Positions 1 through 10,418 of a stretch of DNA of 64,000 nucleotides are shown piece by piece. The DNA is taken from assembly GCA_002270565.1 (NCBI GenBank), contig NQMI01000015.1, positions 366,192-430,191 on the forward strand, in the 5' to 3' direction. Below the pieces are notes generated by a model. The model did not search any database. It was not told the DNA's origin and saw only the letters and a list, made by a program, of their open reading frames with translations. Both the position numbers and the translations under genes were made by a program. Source of the DNA: Stenocarpella maydis (lineage: Eukaryota > Ascomycota > Sordariomycetes > Diaporthales > Diaporthaceae). Position 1 is the first letter of the stretch. Every line of letters starts with the position of its first letter.

Positions 1-801
1 CTGCCCGACCTCGCCTACGATGGGGACGACGCAGGTGAGACTGGTGGCGAAGGTGCCAAACCGCCGCCGCCGCCGACAACTACAAAAGGCAAGAAGGCAA
101 AGAAGGGCAAGGCAAAGGCCGGGGAGCAGGAGGGCACAGAAGAAAAGAAGAAGTCCCGCCGCAAGCCCCTCCTCGCGACCTACGAGCCCGACAAGCGCCT
201 TGACTCATGGCTAAAGGTGAAGAAGGACTACGGCACCACCTTCGACACGCTAGACCTCATCCCCGTTGCGGGCTGGCACGGGCAGGGCAGGAAGAACAAG
301 TTCTGGTCGCCGATCCTGCTGGCATGCCGCAACGACGAGACGGGCAGCCTCGAGGTGGTGACCAAGTGCATCTCGGGGTTCACGGACGCCTTCTACAAAG
401 CCAACAAGGAGTTCTACGACGACGGCAGCAGTGGCGGCAGCGGGGAGCGCAGGAACACGCACGCGCGGCAGCCCGGGTTCGTCGAGTACTCTGGCCCGCA
501 GCCGGACGTGTGGTTCGAGCCGCAGGAGGTGTGGGAGATGGCGTTTGCCGACATCACGCTGAGCCCCGTGTACACGGCGGCGATCGGGCTCGTCAGCGAG
601 GACAGGGGACTCAGCACGCGGTTCCCGCGGTTCCTGAGGAAGAGGGATGACAAGGGGATCGAGGAGGCGAGCACGAGTGAGGTCCTGGCTGGCCTGTACA
701 GGAAGCAGGGCAAGAGGATGGCTGCCGCTGCTGCTGCGCCGGCGCGGGAGGATGTTGCTGGCGACGGTGATGATCCGGGCCAGGACGTTGGCGTGGAATG
801 A
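1..801 (+). CDS. ATP-dependent DNA ligase (LIG1/Cdc9-like), C-terminal part; 5' end outside window
   Basis: The frame is open from base 1 to the TGA at 799-801 and gives 266 residues with no start in the window. It reads through a Lys/Glu-rich linker into PDKRLDSWLKVKKDY, then DTLDLIPVAGWHG, LLACRNDETGSL and SGFTDAFYK. This is the order of the C-terminal OB-fold of eukaryotic ATP-dependent DNA ligases (ligase motif V, KVKKDY, and onward). RFPRFLRKRDDK near the end is the conserved motif VI. The family seals nicks during Okazaki-fragment joining and excision repair in the nucleus. The catalytic lysine and the DNA-binding domain lie upstream of the window. The linker (GKKAKKGKAKAG region, residues about 25-60) is longer than I expect for Cdc9, so a fungal paralogue of ligase I is possible. 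The antisense and other-frame ORFs here are shadows. Confidence 0.88.
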   Translation: MPDLAYDGDDAGETGGEGAKPPPPPTTTKGKKAKKGKAKAGEQEGTEEKKKSRRKPLLATYEPDKRLDSWLKVKKDYGTTFDTLDLIPVAGWHGQGRKNKFWSPILLACRNDETGSLEVVTKCISGFTDAFYKANKEFYDDGSSGGSGERRNTHARQPGFVEYSGPQPDVWFEPQEVWEMAFADITLSPVYTAAIGLVSEDRGLSTRFPRFLRKRDDKGIEEASTSEVLAGLYRKQGKRMAAAAAAPAREDVAGDGDDPGQDVGVE

Positions 802-950
802 GATGTGATTAAATTCATCGCGAGGTGCGAGGGCATTGCTATGTATGCATGCTACATGCAACCGCTGCCGTCGGGGCGGGCCAGAGGCAACAGGACGTAT
901 GCAACCTGCCAAAGAAGAACACGAAGCACTGCCAATTTTCCAATCCCGCG

Positions 951-2077
951 CTACTCCTTCCACGCCCTGTACACGATCCGCGCCCCGTACGTCTGCCCCT
1001 TTTTGAGCAGCGTCTGGTCCTTCCACTCGGGGACATTGGGCGCGTTGACATAGCGGCTGGGCTCGACGCAGAAGCCGGCGCGCGGGATCCTCGCGGGGGC
1101 GCCCCCGACGGCGGGCACGTTGATGTACTTGCCCGTGTAGAACTGGAAGGCGGGCTCGGTGCTGTAGACCTCGAGGTGGATGCCCGTGGCCGGGTGGTGG
1201 GCGGCGACGAGCCTGGTCAGGGGCCGGGAGCGGGTGTCGATGGGCACGGACGGGGAGTCGGAGGAGCCGTCGAGGACGAAGCAGTCGTCGACGTCGGGCT
1301 CGGCGGCGCCGAGGGCGAAGGGCTTGTTGCCCTCGAACTTGGGGTATGCGGCGGGCCTCGTCGTGGTGGGGATGCCGTTGTCGTCGAGGGGCAGGTACGA
1401 GTTTGTCGCCAGCTCGACCTGGGTGCCCTCGATGGAGGGGCCACCCGAGAGGTTGAAGTAGCTGTTGGGATCGGGGCGGTGTTAGCCTGGGACCGTCCTG
1501 GCCGGAGGATGGTCGAGCAGCAACTCGAGCGCGGCGGAAGGGGTGTCACTCACGAGTGGTTTGTCATGTTAATGACCGTCTCGTCTGCGCCGTCCACGAG
1601 AGTGGCCTCATACTCGATGCCCAGCACTGTAGCGCCCTTGGCGTCCTTGCCGGCCGTATACACCACAGACGCATCCACGGTGCCGGGGAACCCCTCGTCC
1701 CCGTCCGGCGAGCGCAGGGTGAACCTGACGCTCTCGCCGCCCTCCCTGAGCGGCCCAAACCCGGGCGCGGCCTCGCCCCTCGTGCCGACGGGCGCAGGCC
1801 CGTCCCAGACCTTCTTGCCCCAGCCCCTGGCGCCGCCGTGCAGGCTGTTGGGCCCGTCGTTCGCCTGCAGCGTGTAGGAGCGCCCGCCGTTGAGGGAGGC
1901 GATGGTTGCGCGCGAGATGCGGTTGGCGACGCGGCCGATGGTGGCGCCAAAGTGGGCGGTGTTGTGCGCCTCGTAGTGCTCCTGGGCCGGGAAGCCCTGG
2001 ACGATATTGACGCCACCGACGTGCAGGGACTGCAGGATGGCACCGAGGGGGAGGAAGGAGATCTCGTCGGTTGCCAT
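951..2077 (-). CDS. Aldose 1-epimerase (galactose mutarotase), two exons
   Basis: The CDS is complement(join(951..1461,1554..2077)), 344 residues. The intron is 92 bases, GTGAGT...AACAG, and splits a Ser codon so that the join reads MTNHSYFNLSG, the family's signature with the catalytic His at about residue 174. Other family motifs are FGATIGRVANRI (residues 43-54), NSLHGG (77-82) and CVEPSRYVNAPN near the C-terminus, which carries the likely catalytic Glu. The enzyme interconverts alpha and beta anomers of hexoses such as galactose and glucose, and is normally cytosolic. The start at 2077 gives the usual N-terminus (LGAILQSLHVG from residue 11) and no signal peptide. Upstream is a CAG/CTG-rich stretch. 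It lies tail-to-tail with the ligase gene, with 149 bases between their stops. Length and motifs look intact, so it is probably functional. Confidence 0.93.
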
Positions 2078-4119
2078 GGCTGCTGCTGTTGCTGTTGATG
2101 TTTTGACCTTCTCTGGGTATGGTTGTCAGGATAGAGAGGGAGAGGGCGGGAAAGAAAGAGAGACGACTATGTCTGGTTGCACTGTCTGGTTGTACTGCTG
2201 TCTGTCAATGTCTTGAAATACGTAGGACGAACTGGCGATGCGCAAGGAGGGGCAAGGTGGTAGCCAAGCTGGTAGCCAAGCTGGTAGCTAAGCTACATGT
2301 CAACAGGGAAGCCCTGTGAGGCGCAGTCCGTCGTGATTGGAGCGCAACAGGCCATGGCGTACAGTCACCCCTCGCCATTACGCATTACGGGGCAAAGGGC
2401 CAGGCCAGAATTCAGGCTATTCTGTCGGCTGGCTGGGTTGGTTGGGGTGATTTCATGCTCGGCGACGGGTGATGAGCTCCCTCCAGCAGCCTGAGCTGCA
2501 GTGGTGGGGCCTGGCGGGGTGAGCACATGAGGGCGCTGACGGGGCGAGCGGCTTCGCGGGGTAGAGCCAATTAACCGCTTCAGCCTGCCTGATACTTCGT
2601 ACGGAGTATCTACCTAGGCATGCTTTTGCTTGTTAGATTATTGTTTTATGAATAAGATCTGCTGCGGTGAAGACAAGACATTGCTGATGCATCATCCGAC
2701 ATAGCATGACATGCCCACGCAACCCTCACTTCTCCACACCCGCACCGATGACCCATTCCACCTGGCCGCAGTGCTCAACCATCCCTTCTCGGACGGCAAC
2801 AACCGTTACGGCGTAGAAACCTCATGACAATTCACCATGTCCAGGGCACCTTCATCACGACTGATAGCTGTGGGACACTGGTAACCAAGAACGTCACCCT
2901 GTCCCGCAGCGGCAGGGGTGAGTCTTTCGTAATTGAGGAGCAGCAGATTGGTGACCAGCGACCCTGGGGCCATCCCGGAATCATCCAGATGATTGTACCG
3001 AACCCCCCCCCCCGAGAGATTCACCAACGATTAAAGGGGGTGCTAGAAGAGCTCAAGGATAGGTAGCCAAGGAGAGAGGTCCCTGTGAGGAGAGACAGCT
3101 GAGCATTCCCTGATATAATTTTCTCGTACTTCAGCACATACGACGAACCTTTGACCACGTCCGCAATATTGGAGCCGTTCAAAGATGGCTTCGAAGCTCT
3201 CGCAAGGTACTCCACCAGCTAGTTAGACTAGATGTTCACACACAAGACAAACCATTTGAGGGTACAAGGCTTCTGATGCTAAATAAATCTTAACAAATAC
3301 TAGGATTGGATGGGAAAAGTCAGAGTAATGATGTTGGGAGGTAGTCAGGACCAAACTGAGCCGCAGGGCCCGCCGCATAATCTTGGTGCCCTCACTCGTG
3401 GGCCCTGCTCGGAGTCGGACGCCTACGAGTGCTCAAGTGAACTCTGTGGTCCCCATTGACTGAGCGCAACCTACTAGTATGGCAGTGATGGTAGGTTGAG
3501 ATGAGGACTGACCAATTGTGCTAGTGTTGACGTGGACAAAGGACGAGCTTTTATATGCCTAGATACAGTTTGTTCATAGTAAACCTGCATAACAAAGCCG
3601 AGGTAACTCTGGGAAGGCTTCACATGTTTTGATCCCTTTATGTGGTGGATTTATGAGGTGAAACCAGGCAGTATTGATCACAGATGTTAATGTTCAAGAA
3701 TCCAGTAGTGGCCGAGTATCGGTAACTGGACAATGGCATGCTTTGTGTTTGGGAATCATTGGGATGAGCTCATTGAGAATGAGTACCTAAACACACGGCC
3801 CAAGTGATTCAGTTGGAAGAGAAAAGGACACCTGGTCGCACCTTCTCGGGATGAAAGGTTTGGTGCCGTAATCCGGTTGCTTGATGCACTGTGGGTATGT
3901 TATAGTATATTGCTTGTAGTCTGGAGAATTCCCTTTGCTCGTCAGTATGAGCTAAGTAATGTTACAGGCAGACTCCGGGGTGTCTGGCCGGAACGGAGCT
4001 GTCACAGCCCAGGTTGCCCCCCCCCCCCCTCCGGGCCATTACAACGGGACTAGACGCACCAACTTGGGACTTTTCTCATTCTCACGATCATCGTATATCT
4101 TGGCTCCACGCCTGCCCAA
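2078..4119. other. Intergenic stretch with short gene-like fragments
   Basis: No intact gene was recognised. 2240-2295 has a short tandem GGTAGCCAAGCT-type repeat (three copies). Two pieces look protein-like on the plus strand: about 2712-2826 (reads NHPFSDGNNRYGVE) and about 3110-3220 (reads FSYFSTYDEPLTTS). Antisense ORFs at 2806-3027 and 3021-3215 are also open. These may be remains of a decayed gene, but I cannot assign a family. C homopolymers occur at 3003-3012 and 4018-4028. Confidence 0.4.
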
Positions 4120-4440
4120 ATGGCCAGATCACGTGCGTGGAAGCAGAAGCAAAAGCAGGGCCAGGGCCATCAGGGCCAGCTCGCGGAGAGCACCACCTAC
4201 TCGGAGCTCCTGGCCACGACGATTCCGGCCAACAGCAGCCAGAACGCTGATAAGGTTGCTCAAACGCTTGGGGTCATTCAAAACGGTAGGAAGAGCTCTT
4301 GTCGAGTATTGAGCAGTCACTCATAAAGGAACAGTCTCTTACGCTCCGTTAAGCCCCGAGCCCTACATCACGCCAGATGAGGCTGACGGCGACAACGACG
4401 GGGAACTCGCAGACAAGCTAAAAAGTAGACCTTACTGCGG
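4120..4440 (+). other. Possible upstream coding exons of the RRM-like gene
   Basis: An ORF opens with ATG at 4120 (MARSRAWKQKQKQGQ, then LAESTTYSELL). A second, acidic stretch about 4345-4440 reads ITPDEADGDNDGELADKLK. Joined to the AG at 4481 through a GT at 4430, this second stretch would run in frame, without a stop, into the ATG at 4539. So the annotated gene may start at 4120 instead of 4539. The first intron could not be fixed: the best donor (GTAGGA near 4290) is out of phase with the acidic exon. A transcript is needed to decide. Confidence 0.35.
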
Positions 4441-4538
4441 CCTCTCAATCTCGAAGCTCACCACTAACCACACACACATCAGATATTGCGCTCTATCACG
4501 CAACCATCAGACCAGACACGAACAAAGACACCACCAAA

Positions 4539-5345
4539 ATGGCTGCTCAGAGCAAGGACGCCGGCACTGGCAAGAACGGTATGTTTGCACGACCGCATAG
4601 TCGCAGCAGGTTACTCACGCTGGTCAGCAGGCAAGCAGAAGACGAAGGCTGCTACCGACAAGATGGGCGAGAGCGACAAGAAAAAGGCCAAGAACCAATG
4701 TGAGCGAGACTTTCCATGTCATCACTCAAGCAGCCTCCACAATCCTCTAACTGTTATCGCCCAGCCGCTGCCACCACCATCAAGGCTGGTGAGAACCGCA
4801 ACTGTGCCGTCAACATCTGGAACCTCCCCGACGGCGCCACCGAGCCCATGGTCCTCGAGGCGATTGCAGACCACAAACCCATCGGCAACATCTACGCCTG
4901 CGACGTCTGCGTCATCCCCGGCCCCAACAATGTCCCTTCCGCCATGGCCGTCGCGACGGTCCGCTTCATGCGCCACGGGTCTGCCACCCGCCTCGTGCAG
5001 ATCGGCATCGACCCCGACAGGGGCATCTACGTCAGGGGCAAGAGGGCCAAGATCGCCCTCCACCACCGCCACCATCCGTCCTACCTCAAGGAGGGCGTCA
5101 GCCGCGTTGTCTTCTTCCGCGGCCCGCTCGACATTGTCAACCCTATCGCGCTTCGCAAGCTGTGGGGAATCAAGGAGCAGACCGAGAGGCTGGTGATTGG
5201 GAATTTGGACAAGGACATGTGCGAGATCGAGTGGCGCTTCTGCTCGTATGCTTACAATGCGGAGCCTGCCTTGTGTGTCTTTGATGACATCTACGGAAAG
5301 AGAGAGGACTGTTCGGTGTGGTATGGAGTTGACCCTTGCGCCTAG
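4539..5345 (+). CDS. RRM-like (RNA-recognition-motif fold) fungal protein, three exons
   Basis: The minimal model is join(4539..4578,4631..4699,4765..5345), 229 residues. Introns are GTATGT...CAG (52 bases) and GTGAGC...CAG (65 bases), both phase 1 and both restoring one continuous frame. Residues 1-46 are Lys/Ser-rich and look disordered. Residues 50-58 (CAVNIWNLP) match an RNP2-like beta strand, and AMAVATVRF about 40 residues later fits an RNP1-like strand, so an RRM-type RNA-binding domain is likely. A second conserved-looking stretch, VSRVVFFRGPLDIVNP, follows. The C-terminus (SVWYGVDPCA) has no recognised motif. The GC-rich, codon-biased exon 3 supports real coding. The true start may be further upstream at 4120. 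The specific function is unknown. Confidence 0.72.
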
Positions 5346-5559
5346 CATTAGGACGTTAGGAGTGGTGCAACGATGCCTGAGGTTAGGATGACTGGAGGCA
5401 AGGCGCTCAGGAGTCAGGAGATGAGGTACAGCGAGGGGCTGACTGAAACTTGGTCACATCTCCGTGTTACTGATGTCTCCCTGTGGTTGAAATGAGGGTG
5501 TACTTTGATTTTGACAAGAGTTATACCATTGGGGCACCGTGCTTGTGGGACAGAAGGAA

Positions 5560-6191
5560 TAATACTAAGACCTGTATTTGACTCCGAATTACCTTGAGGT
5601 CGTTGAACACAAGATAGTAGTGAACATGGCCTCGTCTTCGTCGTCAAGGTATCCGGTAACGTAGGTGGACTTGTCACCCACAGCTGTTGCTGGTCTCTCG
5701 ATATCTGGGGCGTTGAGGAACTCCTCGGATGGTTCCTGGACTGTCAAGCCTGCAAATCTACCACCCACTTCGCCTATGGGATCTTGAGAGGTAGCAGGAC
5801 TGGCTGCGTCCTGATGGGAAGGTGGTATCCGTGGCTTGAGGACTTCTCTGACTTTTTCAACGACGCTCACAAAGTAAGAATAGTTGGAATCTGCCGAAGC
5901 GTCGGTCGATTTGTCATGTTCAGTCAATCGCCTGCGGAATCCGGATCGCATAGCAATGACGCGGCTGAGTGTCTCAGAAAATGCTAACGGTACGGACACG
6001 ATGGGCTTCTGCGATGCTGCCAAGAACTCAGCGAGGGGGACGAAGTCCTTGATGGCGATGGTGTAGTTGGGGCCGGACGAGCTGGAAGAGGAGCGCTTTG
6101 CCCGTGTTGCGGCATCAGCCATGGCCTGCTTCCTGGATTTGCCTTCGAGGCGTTTGGACGGCTCGGGGTCGTTCGAATCGGGAATGTTGGC
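5560..6191 (-). pseudogene. DUF6604-domain protein fragment, frameshifted and truncated
   Basis: An exon running down from 6191 (acceptor TTCACAG) encodes SNDPEPSKRLEGKSRKQA, then YTIAIKDFVPLAEFLA and SDASADS/SYFVSVVEKVREVLKP. This is the core of the fungal DUF6604 region usually found at the N-terminus of large cytoplasmic proteins. The reading frame ends at 5589 with ILCSTTSR. In the next frame the expected continuation FNDLKVIRSQIQ is visible, so a one-base deletion or sequencing error breaks the gene near 5605. No first exon (normally starting with a short Met-Leu-Pro-rich segment) is seen upstream, and nothing of the several-hundred-residue remainder lies downstream. I judge it a decayed partial copy. 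The family's role is not established; some members occur in NLR-like or heterokaryon-type proteins. Confidence 0.7.
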
Positions 6192-7280
6192 CTGTGAAGT
6201 CTCTATCTACCTAAACACCCATGTAAGCTTATGTACCAACAAACGAAACTCGCACTGTAACAAGGGAGAAATTATTATAGCCATTCTCAGTGTTCTGTTC
6301 AGATGATAAATTTGATACTAAAGATCAAGCTCAACTAGGTATACGGAATGGGCTTAGGTGCTTTATAACTACCCAGTTGGTGAAGACACATGGTCTTCTT
6401 TGCAAGGGTCGTCGTGCTTAACTCAGAGTGGGTACTTCAAGTTACTCACGCTCCAAGTTGATTATACCGTGGCAACAGCACAAACGAGGATAAAGTTTTT
6501 TCTAAAGTAAACTTCTATTCTGGTCTCCCTTCCCAGGAGTCTCTGCCATACCCTGGTATGGTTTTATATGCAATTAGAGAGTGTACTTAAGATTCATTTG
6601 CTATACGTATCCATTGAGGGTGCACCAGTACATCGCCCACCACCAGACACTCTCTCATAAACCCAGTCCAGACTTCCATAATTGTAATGGCAACTGGGTT
6701 GCATCCCGCAGTATCTGTTGTTTTCGCTCAACCATCATGCCGGCCCGAGCACAGGCGCTTGAAGTCCTAGAAAAGCCTTCCTACATCAAACCCACACTAG
6801 TTAATTCACCACCCCAAACCACTTTCACATAAAAGTCTCCATCATTAACACAAATATTAAAACTTATAATCCGCAGCCCAATCAGCCTGATCAGTCCCCA
6901 TCTACTCTTTTATCTCAAGGAATTGCGTCTGTACCGCATAGACAGGGTGTGATCAGGCATCTTGTGCTTCTTTCGAAACCGCTCTTAGCGAGTAATACAC
7001 GAATAACGAGGAGCCAGCTTGCGTACTACGTCAGTATCCTCGTGATTTACACACTGGTACAAGTCATCCTGTGGTCCTTTGCAGGACTTGGTACAGCCCA
7101 GGACCGGTTCTACTCTTCTGCTTCCGGCTAACCAGGACGCAATGCAACCTATGACTACATTGTTGTCGTCGCCTGGCCCGCGGCCCTTACTTACTCTCGC
7201 GTTGTGTTTTGCCGCAACCTCAGTCTCTGTTGATGTCTTCGGGGCTCCTATCCTCGGCACTGGTAGTCGCCAGGGCCACT
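6192..7280. other. Intergenic region, no gene recognised
   Basis: Moderately AT-rich with only short ORFs. Those at 6581-6832, 6949-7131 and 6985-7260 have no recognisable motif and look like chance. Nothing further could be supported. Confidence 0.5.
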
Positions 7281-7690
7281 ATGCCCAGGCAAAGATGCAG
7301 GGCGGATTTTCGTCATATATTCACCCAACCAGAGGATCCTATGGGCGTTGGGATGAAAGTCACTGCCTGCCGGTGATAAATCCTTCCGGTGGGAGAGCGT
7401 ACTCCAGTATTTCATGCGCTCGGTCGACTTGATACCGCCGGATCAGGAAAAGTGGAACAACACGAACGCCAGGATACTGTTCGAACCCAGCGACTACGAT
7501 GAGGAAGGGGGCCGCGGCATATCTCGTCGATCAACTGGCCGCTTGGCTAGTAACTTGCACGTTGGATGTTCGGCAAGCGCGGTTTGCTATCTACTTGAAG
7601 TTAATGGCATGTCATCTGGGCTCTGTACAGGTGATTCATCAGGAACACACCCTTTGTGTTGTTACTCTGACAGGCTGGAAGTAGAACAAA
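7281..7690 (+). pseudogene. GMC oxidoreductase remnant
   Basis: In one frame about 7318-7356 reads PTRGSYGRWDE. After a frameshift, 7370-7500 reads GDKSFRWESVLQYF, then RSVDLIPPDQEK and ARILFEPSDYDEEGG. In fungal GMC (glucose-methanol-choline) oxidoreductases the order is RGS-x-DYDxW, GDxSxTWExxLPYF, then xSVxFTPP and YDPSxF with GGP. The order and spacing match a central piece of such a FAD enzyme. The FAD-binding Gly motif, the substrate domain and any intact frame are missing. Beyond about 7560 the match fades. This is a short relic next to the GH28-like gene, not a working enzyme. Confidence 0.6.
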
Positions 7691-7846
7691 CTGAGCCCAG
7701 AAACAAAGGAATTTTAGCGAGAGATATTTAAGAAACTGAAGAGACAGAAATTGAGAGCGTCAAGTGCCACGGAAACTGCTAGCAGGCAAAACAATCTTCC
7801 AATGCCAGCACCAATCCCGGAGCCCAAAAGAACTGATACCTCGTCA

Positions 7847-9394
7847 TTAAGGCCATGAGACTTTTATGCCTTCGGAGAAATCCGTCTGGACGATATTCAT
7901 ATCCTGTAGCGACCGTGCCGGCTCGGTGTTCTTGCCCATGATGACATTATGGAGAGTAACCCCGCTAACCATCGAAGAGGCATTGTATCCCTGGAGCCAG
8001 CCGCCTTTGTACCCCGAGGCGCGCGCTCTGACATTTTCCACACGGACGTCCCTGATGGGCCCGACCCCCTTGCCGGTGTTCTGCACATAAATAGTCAGCC
8101 AGGCCGCCTGGCCGTGCGCATTACCATGTAGGCCTTCGATATCCATGTTTCGGAAGGTGATGCGACCCGCGGTTGCGGAACCAAACTTGTGGTCAACACC
8201 CATGCCAACGGCGGCGGTGTAGACGACGCTGTTCTGAAACGTAACGATGTCCTGATCCTGCCAGACGCCCTGTCCAATCTTGTAGCCGTAGCAGTCGGAC
8301 CAGCCCAGGCAGTCGTCGAAGAAGACGTTGCTCAACGGCCTCGGCGGATAAGGATATGGCACCGTGGTGCCCGTCTTGTACGGCCAGGTCTTGGCAGAGA
8401 AGTTGTCATCCTTGGAAATTGCTATGGCCCTCATCACTCTCACCTTGCTAGACTCGACTGCGTCGAACCCGTCGTCTTGAGTAACGTCGAAGCGATTGAG
8501 GATTTTCAGATTCGTAAAAGTGACCTCGTCGGATTGTATAGGCGTGACGGCCCAGAAGGAGCTGTCTCGCACCAGGATGCCGTCGCAAGTGAAATTACTC
8601 GTGCCCACTGGGACCAGAAGGTCCGCCAAGAACTTTTTCTGCCGCGTATTGAAGCCGTTACCGTCAATGGTTCCGCGGCCAAAGACCTTGATATCAGTTG
8701 AGTCGAACTCGGTTTGGATCCACCAGGTGCCTTGCATGTTGAGATCCGACTTGGTAAAGAGGGCCTTATAGTCTGCCGGATTCCCGGTGAAGCGCAGCAC
8801 TGACCCGCCAGCGAGATATAACGACGTGTGGTTCCGGAGGAGAAGGTTGCCGATGCTGTAAAGACCCGGAGGAACATAGACAGTGTTGCCAGTGCTTTTG
8901 GCGGCTTGGTCCATCGCCTTTTGGATCCCATCCGTGACCGTATTTCCAGTCTTGTCTGCGCCATATTTGAGCACGTTGTAAATGCCTGGTCCTTCCGGCC
9001 TGGGGATGTCTTCCTCAGTGGGATCCACCACGATCACAAATTCCTTCTTATCGTCTATTTTAACGATGAGGTAATGCGCCTTTTTGACGGAGAACACAAG
9101 AGTGTCTCCGTCAACCTTGGCCTCGATCGGCAACTTTCGCGGTGTGATACTGTACGATTTGATAGGTTGGTTGTCTAATTTGCGAATTCGGAACTCGGTC
9201 GGTTTGCCTTCGTCCATGCTGAGTTGCACATAGTCGTAACGGGCATAGCTGACGGTATACATATCTGTGCCGTTAACCATCAGGCCGAAGTGTGCTGACT
9301 TCTCGTATATCGACGGACGCTCATATCTGATGACCTCGCCAGTAACCGTGGCGATTAAAAATAATGCCACGGCGATGATCGTCTGGAAATGCAT
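7847..9394 (-). CDS. Secreted right-handed beta-helix glycoside hydrolase, GH28-like
   Basis: Single exon of 515 residues. I chose the Met at 9394 because it starts a clean signal peptide (MHFQTIIAVALFLIATVTG). The in-frame Met 12 codons upstream adds only hydrophilic residues. Residues about 20-140 form a beta-rich N-terminal domain. At about 145 comes PEGPGIYNVLKYGADKTG, the usual start of a pectate-lyase/GH28 parallel beta-helix, followed by NTVYVPPGLYSIGNLLLRN. Acidic motifs DDGFDAVESS (about residue 306) and SKDDNFSAK (about 326) sit where GH28 enzymes carry their catalytic aspartates. The GH28 His-Gly and Arg-Ile-Lys motifs are not obvious, so the substrate cannot be named and family GH49 or another beta-helix family remains possible. 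Several N-glycosylation sequons (NGT, NHT, NFT) fit secretion. The frame is intact. Confidence 0.82.
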   Translation of the reverse strand: MHFQTIIAVALFLIATVTGEVIRYERPSIYEKSAHFGLMVNGTDMYTVSYARYDYVQLSMDEGKPTEFRIRKLDNQPIKSYSITPRKLPIEAKVDGDTLVFSVKKAHYLIVKIDDKKEFVIVVDPTEEDIPRPEGPGIYNVLKYGADKTGNTVTDGIQKAMDQAAKSTGNTVYVPPGLYSIGNLLLRNHTSLYLAGGSVLRFTGNPADYKALFTKSDLNMQGTWWIQTEFDSTDIKVFGRGTIDGNGFNTRQKKFLADLLVPVGTSNFTCDGILVRDSSFWAVTPIQSDEVTFTNLKILNRFDVTQDDGFDAVESSKVRVMRAIAISKDDNFSAKTWPYKTGTTVPYPYPPRPLSNVFFDDCLGWSDCYGYKIGQGVWQDQDIVTFQNSVVYTAAVGMGVDHKFGSATAGRITFRNMDIEGLHGNAHGQAAWLTIYVQNTGKGVGPIRDVRVENVRARASGYKGGWLQGYNASSMVSGVTLHNVIMGKNTEPARSLQDMNIVQTDFSEGIKVSWP

Positions 9395-10418
9395 GTTTGA
9401 GTTATGTTTGGCTGCTGCACAATTGCTCAATTACCCTGGAACCCTTTGTTAGAAGACATTGAACATTGTATCCCGATGCTGAAGGTTAATATTTTATAAG
9501 GCATGTTCCCTGGGGGCCTTTGACTTTGCACCCAACCAGCCAATGTTGACGTCCAACGCTGCCTAGATCCGTCAGCCCATATTGAGGCCAGAAGGATCCA
9601 GGATTATAGCCATTGCATGGTTTATGCATATGAGGATTGACCGTCCCACCATAGCATCCAATCTTCTTTCAAGCTAGCCTGGTCCAGGGGCTGAGCCAGT
9701 GGCCGCCAAGAGTGTCAAGCACGCTGCCACCGATTAATGGTGCACACTGATCCTTAATATGTAGGCAGGGAAGTGCATGTATGCTATCCGGATTGGACTG
9801 AAAGTCCTTTCTGTTCCAATGTCTCGACGGGAAATAGCTTAGGTACCGAAGTACCTTGATGGGCTCGCACAGCGCTGAGGTAGGATATACCCTTATTCCC
9901 AAGTAAGCAGCATGGCATGTTCCAAGGTTCTCAGATGATCGTTGCTTGGCTGCGTTAATTACAATCAGCCCGATGCCCTTTTGCAGGCAGACCCAGCAAG
10001 TATCCCAGCCTGATATTTCTCTAACTTCTCCCTTCGCATTTGGGCTTTTCTTACCTGATAAATACTCGATGCTCTTTTCTTGTTTCTCCCGGCGAGGGGA
10101 CCAGAATTCTTGGGACGCACGGCTCCACATTTCATCTATTTCATATTCAGTCTATTAGGGAGAAGAGTAGGGGGTACGAAATACCTCGGTAAAGTGCAGT
10201 AGATAGATTCCGTGTTACTCCATACTGTGGACCTTTGAATATACCGACTCTGAAATTGATCCTAATGTACATCTACAACTTGATAAATGCTGATCAGAAC
10301 TGAAGTATCTATTGGTACCTAGGTAGGGGGACTGCGGATGGGTGCCAGAAACACATTTGAAAGCGAAGAAAGCCCCCACAGTAACGAAATCACCCTATTA
10401 TCTCAAGATCCACGTCCC
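9395..10418. other. Intergenic region between two minus-strand genes
   Basis: The upstream region of the GH28-like gene holds a TATAAG-like box at about 9494. The ORFs at 9669-10130 and 9946-10158 overlap each other on opposite strands and have no recognisable motif, so I treat them as chance. Confidence 0.5.

Noticed and set aside
250..1026. Long antisense ORF (258 codons) over the ligase end
   Set aside because: It mirrors the GC-rich third-position bias of the ligase gene and crosses the epimerase 3' region; no family motif.
825..1877. Plus-strand ORF of 350 codons
   Set aside because: Antisense shadow of the two-exon aldose 1-epimerase, which has clear motifs and splice sites.
9669..10130. 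153-codon minus-strand ORF
   Set aside because: Unbiased composition, no motif, no splice partners; likely chance.
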